NCBI GenBank assembly: GCA_015179125.1
Contig: WHVA01000457.1
Span: forward strand, 28,754 to 92,753
Reading direction: 5' to 3'
Length of the DNA stretch: 64,000 bases
Source of the DNA: Gautieria morchelliformis
Taxonomy: Eukaryota; Basidiomycota; Agaricomycetes; Gomphales; Gomphaceae
Made by a program: the position numbers and the translations under genes. Below are positions 55,901 to 64,000 of the stretch, in pieces. Under the pieces are notes generated by a model that was not told where the DNA came from, did no database searches, and worked only from the letters and a program-made list of their open reading frames with translations. How positions within the stretch are numbered: position 1 is the first letter of the stretch; each line of letters begins with the position of its first letter.

Positions 55901-56251
55901 CTTGACCTCCTTCTTGAGGTCATGGATGTCCCGGAGGGGCTCCTCCCGCGCGTCACGCGCGATGCCCCTTGGGAACCATCCCCAGGCTGCATCGACGGCG
56001 TCGCCGATGTCTTTGTCCCGCAATTTGACCTTACGGGTGCCTGTCGTGGCCCTTAAGTGTGCGGCGTAGTCCACGCACGTTGCGCAATCGTCCGGGTGGA
56101 CGATGGCGAGGGCGTCCTCCCATCCCACGATCATCCAGTGCTCCTGGTCTATTGGAGCACGGAGAATGTCTGCGGCCCCCTGTCTTGGGGCCATTGCTCG
56201 CGTTGTGGACGTTGACGGATCAACGTCCATCCCATCTTTGGGGGGCATCAT
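52986..56251 (-). CDS. Gypsy-1 third frame (env position), split by a solo LTR
   Basis: Minus strand: 56251-55126 and 53845-52986. With the LTR and one TACGC copy removed, the frame is continuous for 661 codons, the junction reading QLMCTREMIGVFK. The N-terminus reads MMPPKDGMDVDPSTSTTRAM, then WEDALAIVHPDDCATCVDYA, a coiled coil (DLKKEVKELERAVEDRDDVL), a Lys-rich patch (PKKKRKKLCG), then LDDPRFVKLIV, NPKRDCLVIAGGTPHDIAA, WIHNPEGIPSTIRDN and a Pro/Glu-rich acidic end (IMDDLYES). I recall similar paired segments in basidiomycete transposon-linked proteins, but I know no function. No membrane segment is visible, so it is not a typical envelope protein. Confidence 0.75.
53851..55125 (-). mobile_element. 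solo LTR family G, 1275 bp, inside Gypsy-1
   Basis: TSD GCGTA (plus) at 53846-53850 and 55126-55130. On minus it starts TGTCATGACGTGTTTATTTC and ends AATCTTGACA. Homologous to 33437-34468 but ~240 bp longer, because its first ~234 bp are followed by a second start (TGTCATGACCTGTGTATTTC at 54891), a partial internal duplication. Confidence 0.95.
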
Positions 56252-56368
56252 CTTCGTGGGGATGATGGGTTAGCTTCCAAGAAGCGATGCGCCCTCGGAA
56301 AGATCCGAGGTGAAAATTTAACTGCGCCATGGCCGGCGCATCACATGGTCTGCATGTGACAGACGCGT

Positions 56369-58290
56369 CTAGCGGCGTCTGGGGAGGTCATGTGGCTTGC
56401 CCACCCCCTGAAGCTCTAGATAGCTATCTAGGGCTTCAAGGTCCTTGCAGGACAACATGGGTTCCCATGTCACGTCGCCTAGGGTCCAACGGACCTGGAA
56501 CTCCAGGCCCGTCGAGTTTATCCATCGATGTGTGATACTCTCATCGACGAGCCACTCCTCGTCGTCATTCGCTCCGAAGTTATAAAATGACTTGGCCTCA
56601 TGACGAGGGAACAATTCGTCGTTGTTCGCCTCGTATCGCTGTACGAGGCTTGAATGGAAGACCGGTGAAATGCGACGGCTTTTCAGCTCGTCGGGAAGAT
56701 CGAGGGTCACCGTCGAGGCATTGTTGTGAGCCTCAATGACGCGGTATGGTCCGATGTACTGCAGGACTAGCTTTCTGGCTCTTCCTTTCGGGAGAGTTAG
56801 GTTTTGTGTCGAGAGGTAGACACAGTGGTTGGCCGCATACCTGTCGCTCGCCATACGTTTCTTATTTGCATGAAACGTTTGCATCACTCGATGCTCTATG
56901 ATTGCATCGTGTGCCGCCATCAGGTTCCATTTTGCCTGATGTGTGAACCGGGCTACCCCCTTGAACAGGGTGTCCACGGCTATGGGGAGGTCTATCCACG
57001 GCATATAGCCGTGGTTCAGCTCGAAAGGTGCTAACCCTGTGGTCGCGCTGACGTTGCTGTTGAGGGCGACCCCAACCATTGGGCATTTCAATGCCCAATC
57101 CTTCTGATCATCTCTGACGACCGCGCGCAATATCTGGCCGATTGAGCAGTTTGCCCACTCGGTGGCTCCATCCGTTTGGGGATGGAAGGCAGTTGCATTG
57201 AGGAGCTTAGTCCCCATGAGTCGCTGTAGTTCACGCCAGAAGATCGACATGAACTTCGAGTCTCTGTCCGAGACGATGGAGTCGGGAACTCCGTGGAGTC
57301 GAACGACCTCCTTCAGAAATAGCCAGGCTACTCCCTTGGCTGACACGCTCGTCGTGGTTGGTACGAGGTGTATGAGCGACGTTAGTTGGTTGATGACTAC
57401 CATCAGGTAGTCACAGTCGTTGGATTTGGGCAGGGGCCCCATGAAGTCGATGCCAATCGACTGCCACAGCCTATCTGGAATGGGTAGGCTGTGTAGTAGG
57501 CCTTTGGGCCGTTGTGGTCCAGTTTTCGTCATCTGACATCTCGCGCACGATGTGCAGAACGCTTCTATGTCTGGGCTCATGCCCGGCCACCAATATGTTC
57601 TTCGAACATAGTTCGAAGTCTTCAGATGGCCATAGTGGCCGACTATCTGATGTGCCCTATCGATGATAATTTCGATCAGCTTCCTTCCCCCTTGAAGAAC
57701 AGAGCGGGGGACGGCAATGACGTCTCTTTTGAGCTGGTTCTTAGTCCAGATCAGCCCGTCCCAGATCCTGAATCTCGGGTCCGCGTCCGGGTGCGCCATG
57801 ATCTTTGTGAACATGGTGTCCCTGTGGTACACATCTCGTAGGACCTTAGACAGGTCTACGCCTTGCTCGACGACCCGGCGCAGGGGCGCGCCATCATTTC
57901 CTGCAGCAATAACTCTGACATCGTCGTCATCTCCGCGTCATGCGACGACATTCGCGGGCTCTGGTGAGCCCTTGTTTAATGCGGCAGATTCCATTACTCT
58001 CGCCTCTGTCTTCTCAGCGAGGCATTTAGAGCATCTTGTCGCTGCTGTTCGCAGCTCGATATACCGGTCGGTGGGCAATAACTCACCGTCCGGGTCTAAA
58101 CACACATCTGGGTTCACGAAGACGTGGTCCGGGTGATTGTCATCACTCGTGTCGTTCTCGTAGTAGCGCGACAGGCAGTCCACTACCTTGTTCTCTACAC
58201 CGTCGACATGAACGGTGTTGAAATTGAACCGGGAGAGAAACTCCCACCATCTGACCTGGCGGTCAGATAGGCTCTTCTGGGGGGCGTTTT
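56369..58290 (-). pseudogene. Gypsy-1 RNase H end, integrase and chromodomain
   Basis: Starts within RNase H (LSDRQVRWWEFLSRFNFNTV, VENKVVDCLSRYYEND). A frame break near 57935 precedes integrase: H-H-C-C zinc part (HQIVGHYGHLKT..CTSCARCQ), IGIDFMGPLP, VSDRDSKFMSIFW and QTDGATEWAN (D, D, E present). The C-terminus is a chromodomain (EEWLVDESITHRW, LEFQVRWTLGDVTWEPM), which in this class directs insertion to heterochromatin. Stop at 56369. Polymerase is absent upstream. Confidence 0.9.
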
Positions 58291-59473
58291 GTGCCTGGTG
58301 TCCCCAGTCAGTCCTGCATTGCAGATCCGCAGCCTGCTGTTGTAGTCTGCGTGCGCCTGCCGTGCGTCCTGTACGGCTTGCATGAGCTGCTCGTCGGGCA
58401 GCTGAGCGGTGTGGCTGTGGGCCACTGTCTCTTCAGCGCTCTTTGCTAGTAGCTCAAGTGCCCGTGTGTGGCGGCACGCGGCTGCGGCTTCTTTACGCTG
58501 CCAGTGTGCAACTTCGAGCTCTAAGCTCTCGATCGTCGTTTCAGAGTCATTGCTCTGAGGTGACCTGATCCCTAATGATCTGTTGGATCGTCTTACGGCT
58601 GTCCGTTGGGGCAGCCGGTTTCTCTTGAGGTTCGTTCCTGAACCTTACGTCCTGTTTGACCGGGACAGCTGGCGGCGGCATTCGCTGCTTGTCCCGTTCC
58701 TTTCGGCGCGGGTCTTCCACGTCGCGACTGCGTTCGTTGGCTGCGGACTGTCGCGAGCTCGGACGAGTTGCGTCGCATTGCCCGCGTGGGCGGAGGGCTT
58801 TCTGGACGTCCTCCAGCGTGGCTGCATCTTGCAGCCTGATCTCCTCCGCCTGGTGGAGTTCCTTGCTGATTGCCATTAGGGTGGCGGTGGCGTTGTCAAG
58901 CTGCGATGCCAGCTGATCGTGCTTGTGGTGCGTCAGCGTGCTTCGGTGCAGCGCAGCCTGCACCTGTTTGTTCAGGGCCTCTGCCGTCTCGTGGTTGATG
59001 GTGTGAGCCCTCGAGCTCTTGCGACTGGAGCTTGAGTATTCCGAGTCCTGACCATCGTCTGGGGCTCGTCTTTTTTGCCGTCGTCCCCCTTCAGGGACGA
59101 TCATCGTCGCTCTACTTCGTGAGCGTCGGTTTGAGTCGTGGCTTTGTGCCCGCCTCGACGTTGTTGCTCTACCATCTGACGACGGCGAGACTTCTCTGCC
59201 CTTTCCTTTGTCTCTGGGCAGAGAGGAATGGGGGGACGGTGCCAGCTCGTTGCCCGGCATCGTCTCTTCCTCAGCCACGCTCAACGAGACGTGGTCGGGG
59301 TTTTCCTAGTCCTCTACTGAGGAAACGAGGGCGGTGAGATCTACGATCTCTCCATCTTCTATCGTCCTGGACTGGTCCAGGGTAGCATCAGCCATCGTGT
59401 CGCTGGGCTGCACCTGGGGCGTGGACCTCGAGCTCGTCGCTCGTGTCCGTCTTCGACTGTGTGGAATCATCAT
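58290..59473 (-). pseudogene. Gypsy-1 Gag-like frame
   Basis: Starts MMIPHSRRRTRATSSRS at 59473 (or MADATLDQSRTIEDGEIV). In-frame TAG near 59310, then SVAEEETMPGNELAPSPHSS, an Arg/Ser-rich part, ETAEALNKQVQAALHRS and a coiled coil. A frameshift near 58550 precedes ESLELEVAHWQRKEAA. The sequence then joins RNase H near 58290, with protease and reverse transcriptase lost. No zinc knuckle is seen. Confidence 0.7.
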
Positions 59474-59831
59474 GCTCGCAGCCGACAGTAGAAGGTCTAC
59501 TGGAGGGTCTCAATGAGGTTTAGTCGTCGACGCAGTGATCTTTTTCAAGATTGCTTCAAATCCACTATCGGTTGGTCGCGTGGCGATCAACCGCAGGATA
59601 GTTCAAAAAGGTGTAAAGGGTGTCGATCTTAGAATCTTGTATCACAAGGGCACTACAGAACTTGACCAATGAGTGGTATTCTGAATGCTACGTAGTGATA
59701 GGTAAGAGTAAGATGCGATGGGGACCGCTGGCCGGTTCCCACGCATAAACTATACAGTGGGTCCCTAAGGGGCCCACTGGGATTATGTAATAACTATTGT
59801 ACATGTAGATACATAGGTTACTAGCCAATAG

Positions 59832-59851
59832 ACCCGTGCTTCGCACCGGGT
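59832..59851 (-). terminator. Helitron 3' terminal hairpin
   Basis: An 8 bp stem with one bulged G and a GAA loop lies 11 bases from the CTAG end. This is the element's transposition terminator, not a transcription terminator. Confidence 0.85.
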
Positions 59852-59948
59852 TATTTAGGGTTAACATTGCACATGGGTAGTTAATAGAATCAAAGAATTA
59901 TTTGGTGAAATGCAACTACATACATTAAATACAAATGGAAATACATAT

Positions 59949-62870
59949 TTAATCAGGCTTCAGCAACACTTCTTTGTATACAATATTAGAAGTTTTGTTC
60001 CCCTCCCCTAAAAGAATATGGACTCTGTTCCAATTAGTGCCTCTTGACACTGCAACATACAACTGTCCATGTGAAAATACCACGTATCGCAAGTCTATGC
60101 CTACCGTGCCAAGAGACTGCCCTTGAGACTTGTTGATAGTCATGGCAAAGGCCAGCCTGACAGGAAACTGGCGACGCTGGAGCTCAAATGGCAATTGGTC
60201 TGAGGTGGGTGTCACTGTAATCCTAGGGATAAATGCAGTCTCTCCTGAAAATGGTCCTGAAATGATCCTCACAAAGAGTACCCTGTTGGTCATATTGATG
60301 AGACGCAACCTTGTACCATTGCAGAGTCCACGACCAAGGTCAATATTCCGAAGAAGCATGAGTACCACTCCAGGTTTAAGCCTGAGTTGAGATGGTGGAA
60401 GCCCACCCATGTTGAGTGAGTTGAGATACTCCACAGGATACACATTGCCATCTTCATTTCCTTTGACTGAGTCTGCACTGGGATAGAGACGCTCCTCCCC
60501 AGGGAATACATTGAGCACCTCAGCATTAATCTCATCCATTTCCATATTGCGAGGGCAAAGGATGGCACGTTCCAAAAAGTATTTGTCTTGGAGTGCCTCC
60601 CCAGTACCAATGTTAGGATAGATAGCTGCAATGAGATCTGACACCTGTGGTCCACAGATCATGTGCTGAGGAAGTGTGAATGAATTGTCCAAAGGGAGAT
60701 CCTTTCCCTGACCAACATCAGAGAGCCACTGAGCAAATTGTTCACTCTGGGGATCATGAGGGTCGACTCGCATATTTTGAGTAAGATGGAGGACCTTGAC
60801 ATGATGCCACAAAGGAGATCTTTGGATAGAAGCACCCACGATCTCCTCCTTGTTACCTCGAGGAACGACAGGCAGAGTTTGCTGGAAATCTCCACCCCAA
60901 GCCACAGTAATACCACCAAATGGACGATCTGGACGCTCTAGGACATCCCTGCAGGTTCTGTCGACAGCTTCAACTACATGACGATGCTGCATAGGCACCT
61001 CATCCCATATGATCAAATGGACCTGCTTGAGAAGTTCTGCCAATGGTGAGCCTCTTTTGATGTCACATAGAGAACCCTCATGAATCAGAATTGGAATCTT
61101 GAGCATAGCATGTGATGTTCTGCCCCCAATCAGAAGCAATGCTGCAATTCCTGAAGATGCAATGCATAGGACAATAAGACCCCTTCCTCTGATAGAATGA
61201 GCCAGGGTGTTCCAGGTAAAAGTTTTGCCTGTACCACCAGGGCCATTGACAAAGAACAGAAGACCCTCTCCATTTATGGCTGAATGGAGGATCTCATCAT
61301 GGACACGCCTCTGTTCTGCATTAAGCTTGTCAATATTGGTGGCGGCTTTTTCCAGCTCTGTAGCTGGGTCATAGTCCCGCTGCTCAGCTATCCAACGGTT
61401 CCCAACCAATCCCTCCCAGTGCCCCATTATCTGTGGCATATCTGGGAACTCATCCAGAGACTTCCCCCCCTGACGTATGATCTTGTCAATGAGAAAGAGA
61501 CCAAAGTCATAGATTTGATCATTGGTAGGATGGTGAATGCCATGCCTATTTTGAAGCTGATACTCCAGGTCATCACAGATATGCTCCTGAAACTCCTCCC
61601 AGATTTGAGCAGGCCGAGCAGGGTTACACCGAAGGAGAATAGTGACAAATAACCTCCTGAGCTGGAAACCTGTTTGTATATGTGCAGCCTCCTGAAGACA
61701 CTGTGTCCACTCTGAATCATCTTCTAACAGGCCCCTTGCCAGGCATGCAGCCTTGTAAGTAGGACAAAGGTCACCATCAAATGATCTAAGCTCCTCAAAT
61801 GACGTTGCGCCTCTGACAACTGTAAGGAGGGTTCGCAAGAAAAAGCGCTCTCCAGAGGCTGGACTTGCAAAATGAAGGCGACCGAGACTGAAACCCCGCT
61901 GGCGAGGTTGCCACCGCTTGGCTTGCTTTTTCCAAACATAGTGCTCAGGAAATTCCACATAGAGTAGTTCACGTGCCTCAGGATATCTGTTATTGGCTTC
62001 AAAATAGGCCATGAGCATGGTCTTAGCATCCTCTGCCATCTGCAAAGCCATGCCTGGATCGATATGAGGATCAAATATCACATTGTGCTGGCCTGGCAAA
62101 TGGACTGGAAGTGCCATGACAGGAGGGACCTGAACATGCATTTTATATTCCAGCAGTCTCCAAGCACCTTCATGTGAGCTGACATAGCGTGCATCGAGGT
62201 ACTGTTTAACCTCATCCCTCTCCTTATTAATGGTCATTGTGGTCCTGTCAGGCCCCTTGTACATATACTTGTGAATGTACTTGATAGAGCGCACATTGAA
62301 AGTGGGTTCCACATTAATATGGCATTCAAATTCCAAGAGGAGGGTGGGACAATAGGGAACCACGTCGCGGTTGTCCATGATGTTGCCTCTGACATTATGC
62401 TGTCTGCCATCATTAGGACGGCGATACTGTGGATAGCCATCTTCAGTGACAGATGTCACCTCACGAAATTCCTTTGGGAAATGTTTGGAACACTTGCCCT
62501 CTGTCATGCAAGAAGCCCGAGGACGCGCTTGTCCACAGGGGCCATGAGTCATTAGATCACAAACTAATTTGTAGAGCCTTGGATGCTCTTGCTGATCAGG
62601 AAAGACAGCCCAAACCAAAGCATCCACAGCTTCCGGTGTCCTGATCTTATCCTCCTCTTTAAACCATATAAGAAGGTGCATATGAGGGAGCCCCCGCTTC
62701 TGGAATTCGATCACATGGACACGTGCAACTGTGCGACCAAGGATACCATCCTTCATGATACGTTTGATCAATTGCTCCTTCTTGAGATGAAAAACCCTTG
62801 CAACCAAGTCAGGACGATCACTGGGAGTCTGGCCTGGCTTGAGAGCATCTTTGATTTCTTTCCACTGGGG
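59949..62870 (-). CDS. Helitron RepHel, Rep C-terminal half and Pif1-like helicase
   Basis: Rolling-circle transposase. The Rep HUH motif is LPHMHLLIWF (about 62690). The two-tyrosine motif is YIHKYMYKG (about 62270). Helicase: Walker A GPGGTGKTF, Walker B LIIWDEVPM, GGDFQQTLPVV, LTQNMRVD, TINKSQGQS and VAVSRGTNWNRV. Open for more than 950 codons with all catalytic motifs kept. It is joined to the N-terminal part through a one-base frameshift in a C/G run at 62867-62870. Length and motif order are normal for fungal RepHel. Confidence 0.93.
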   Translation of the reverse strand, partial: PQWKEIKDALKPGQTPSDRPDLVARVFHLKKEQLIKRIMKDGILGRTVARVHVIEFQKRGLPHMHLLIWFKEEDKIRTPEAVDALVWAVFPDQQEHPRLYKLVCDLMTHGPCGQARPRASCMTEGKCSKHFPKEFREVTSVTEDGYPQYRRPNDGRQHNVRGNIMDNRDVVPYCPTLLLEFECHINVEPTFNVRSIKYIHKYMYKGPDRTTMTINKERDEVKQYLDARYVSSHEGAWRLLEYKMHVQVPPVMALPVHLPGQHNVIFDPHIDPGMALQMAEDAKTMLMAYFEANNRYPEARELLYVEFPEHYVWKKQAKRWQPRQRGFSLGRLHFASPASGERFFLRTLLTVVRGATSFEELRSFDGDLCPTYKAACLARGLLEDDSEWTQCLQEAAHIQTGFQLRRLFVTILLRCNPARPAQIWEEFQEHICDDLEYQLQNRHGIHHPTNDQIYDFGLFLIDKIIRQGGKSLDEFPDMPQIMGHWEGLVGNRWIAEQRDYDPATELEKAATNIDKLNAEQRRVHDEILHSAINGEGLLFFVNGPGGTGKTFTWNTLAHSIRGRGLIVLCIASSGIAALLLIGGRTSHAMLKIPILIHEGSLCDIKRGSPLAELLKQVHLIIWDEVPMQHRHVVEAVDRTCRDVLERPDRPFGGITVAWGGDFQQTLPVVPRGNKEEIVGASIQRSPLWHHVKVLHLTQNMRVDPHDPQSEQFAQWLSDVGQGKDLPLDNSFTLPQHMICGPQVSDLIAAIYPNIGTGEALQDKYFLERAILCPRNMEMDEINAEVLNVFPGEERLYPSADSVKGNEDGNVYPVEYLNSLNMGGLPPSQLRLKPGVVLMLLRNIDLGRGLCNGTRLRLINMTNRVLFVRIISGPFSGETAFIPRITVTPTSDQLPFELQRRQFPVRLAFAMTINKSQGQSLGTVGIDLRYVVFSHGQLYVAVSRGTNWNRVHILLGEGNKTSNIVYKEVLLKPD

Positions 62871-64000
62871 TTTGCTGTCATTGTCACAAAGACATCTGCT
62901 GGACCATGCTTCCTAGTGATTGCCATTGAATTTTGAAAATTCTCGTTCATATCCCTGGCGCTCCCAGTAAATGTAGCAGGCAAGATGACCTTTTGTCCCA
63001 AGTTAGCTGGATTGGCCTGATTGTCCTCAGGTCCAAATGTATCAATCATCTGATTGTAGACCTCAGCTCGCAGCTCATGTTGATGGTATTTGATCCAATT
63101 TAGCTTCTGCTGTTCAGTCGCTGCCCAAGCATCCACAATGTATTGCTGAAAGAGCTTGCCAGCCAGGAAGAGAGTTTCAGCTTCACCCTCCCTTGGAAAA
63201 AGACGATAACGATAGTATTTTGACATGGTCACACGCCTGTCACTTGAAGGGTCCTCCTCCTCCTCCCCCTCCTGGCCTTGTCGTGGAAGAGCTTGGTCTA
63301 TCTGTGGAATGTCCCAATCCCAGCCTGATTCACCTCTGGGAAAGAGAAGGACATAGTGTAGTGGCGCATACAAAGCATGTTCGGCCTGAATTCGTCGCAG
63401 TTCTCCACCTCTAAGCTGAATGACAATGTCTCTAGTGCCTCCAGGCACACCTTCTCCAGGGAGCACAATGGCAATCTCATCCGCTGTAGGAATATTATAT
63501 CTTCTCTGGTCTGTATGTGCTCTGTAGGTGAGTCTGGCCTCCACAGTCAACCTATCTGGCTGGTTCCTAAGCCTTTCCATTGCCTGCTGATAGATTGGAA
63601 CCAATGGATTGTGAGCCTGCATCATTTCCTGGAGGTCACTTAAAACATCTGAATCCAAAGGATCAAAACTGTTATTGGCCTCCCTACGTCGCAAAGCCTC
63701 TGCTGGATCATAAAAGTAGAGCTGCGCATAGCTGGGTGGCCTATCCTGACCCTGAGTAGGAAGAAGAGCGCCATGAATATGATAGAGGCCTCCCTGAATT
63801 TTGAAGACATATGGCCCAGGTCTATTCACGACATTTTCATCTATGTTCACTCCCACAGAGACAAATGCCAGTGCAGCATTATAGTTCCGAATCTTTTCCC
63901 TAAACTGTTTTCCACGCCTGTTCTTGGCTGGCCAAAAGAGTCTTTAGTGGTTCTGGAGGTTCCATCAACAATTCAAGGTGTATCTGGCCCTTTGAGCAAC
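62870..64000 (-). CDS. Helitron RepHel, N-terminal part (partial)
   Basis: Reads REKIRNYNAALAFVSVGVNI, QGGLYHIHGALLPTQGQ, AQLYFYDP, IQLRGGELRRIQ, HYVLLFPRGESGWDW, MSKYYRYRLF, FQQYIVDAWAATEQQKLNWI, LPATFTGSARDMNENFQ and DVFVTMTANP, all standard for the Rep N-terminal region. Another one-base frameshift sits in a T/A run near 63935. Upstream of it the frame continues PPEPLKTL. The remaining N-terminus is beyond the window. Confidence 0.9.

Larger units (their letters stand above)
52738..59820 (-). mobile_element. Gypsy-1, chromodomain Ty3/gypsy element, internally deleted
   Basis: LTRs of 215 bp at 52738-52952 and 59612-59820 (the latter lacks its last 6 bp because a Helitron sits in it). They differ at about four positions, all transitions. 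The polypurine tract AGAGGGGGAGGG (minus) abuts the 3' LTR. Order on minus: 5' LTR, Gag, RNase H-integrase-chromodomain, an extra 661-codon frame, 3' LTR. Reverse transcriptase is missing. The target duplication cannot be confirmed because the right flank is beyond the Helitron. Confidence 0.92.
59821..64000 (-). mobile_element. Helitron, 3' end and most of RepHel (continues past right edge)
   Basis: On minus the element ends with a hairpin (ACCCGGTGC, GAA loop, GCACGGGT; 59832-59851), an 11 base spacer and CTAG at 59821, directly followed by T. The insertion is between A and T (GGTTA^TTTACA of the Gypsy LTR) with no target duplication. The 5' TC end is outside the window. Confidence 0.93.

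Noticed and set aside
1-64000. tRNA, rRNA or snRNA genes
   Set aside because: Scanned by eye for tRNA B-box-like words and rRNA signatures; none formed a credible cloverleaf or rRNA segment. A tRNAscan-SE/Infernal run would be decisive.

Overview
The window looks like nuclear DNA of a filamentous basidiomycete (Agaricomycete type). The evidence is genes split by many 49-60 nt GT-AG introns, a Rua1-type regulator, a basidiomycete-style F-box protein, and a dense load of Ty1/copia, chromodomain Ty3/gypsy, Tad-like LINE and Helitron DNA. No organism name can be read from the sequence itself.

Left part (1-20 kb), gene-bearing. A multi-exon alpha/beta hydrolase runs off the left edge on the minus strand. 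Next comes a decayed type I Baeyer-Villiger-like flavin monooxygenase on the minus strand, then an inverted partial second copy of it. The second copy carries a 5'-truncated LINE in an intron and a ~220 bp repeat in an exon. A five-exon Rua1-domain regulator (8.2-10.45 kb, plus) and a single-exon F-box gene (11.4-12.3 kb, minus) converge on a ~180 bp tandem duplication. After a solo LTR and about 5.6 kb of GC-rich DNA with no convincing gene, a two-exon gene for an acidic, low-complexity protein (18.7-19.7 kb) sits behind a clear TATA box.

Middle (20-33 kb), gene-poor. There are local tandem duplications, one of them an apparently perfect 191 bp doublet, followed by a patchwork of duplicated gene fragments. 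A ~1.2 kb segment is present as an inverted pair (27.85-29.09 and 30.89-32.08 kb). Between the arms lies a broken gene for a Ser/Gly-rich, YGG-type protein in which two exons have been turned into hairpins. A Snf7/Chm7-like ESCRT-III fragment follows.

Right part (33-64 kb), nested transposons. Copia-1 (33160-40195, TSD ATCAA) splits a host reading frame and contains three solo LTRs of two or three other families, each with a 5 bp TSD. Copia-2 (42913-48507, TSD GAGAC) sits in a third copy of the duplicated segment and contains one solo LTR. Copia-3 (from 49675) is cut by a chromodomain Gypsy element (52738-59820). That element contains a 1275 bp solo LTR and is itself interrupted, inside its 5' LTR, by a Helitron that runs off the right edge. 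All three Copia elements have a primer site matching the anticodon arm of initiator tRNA-Met. The insertion order can be read directly from the junctions. No operon-like, CRISPR, rRNA or tRNA feature was found.
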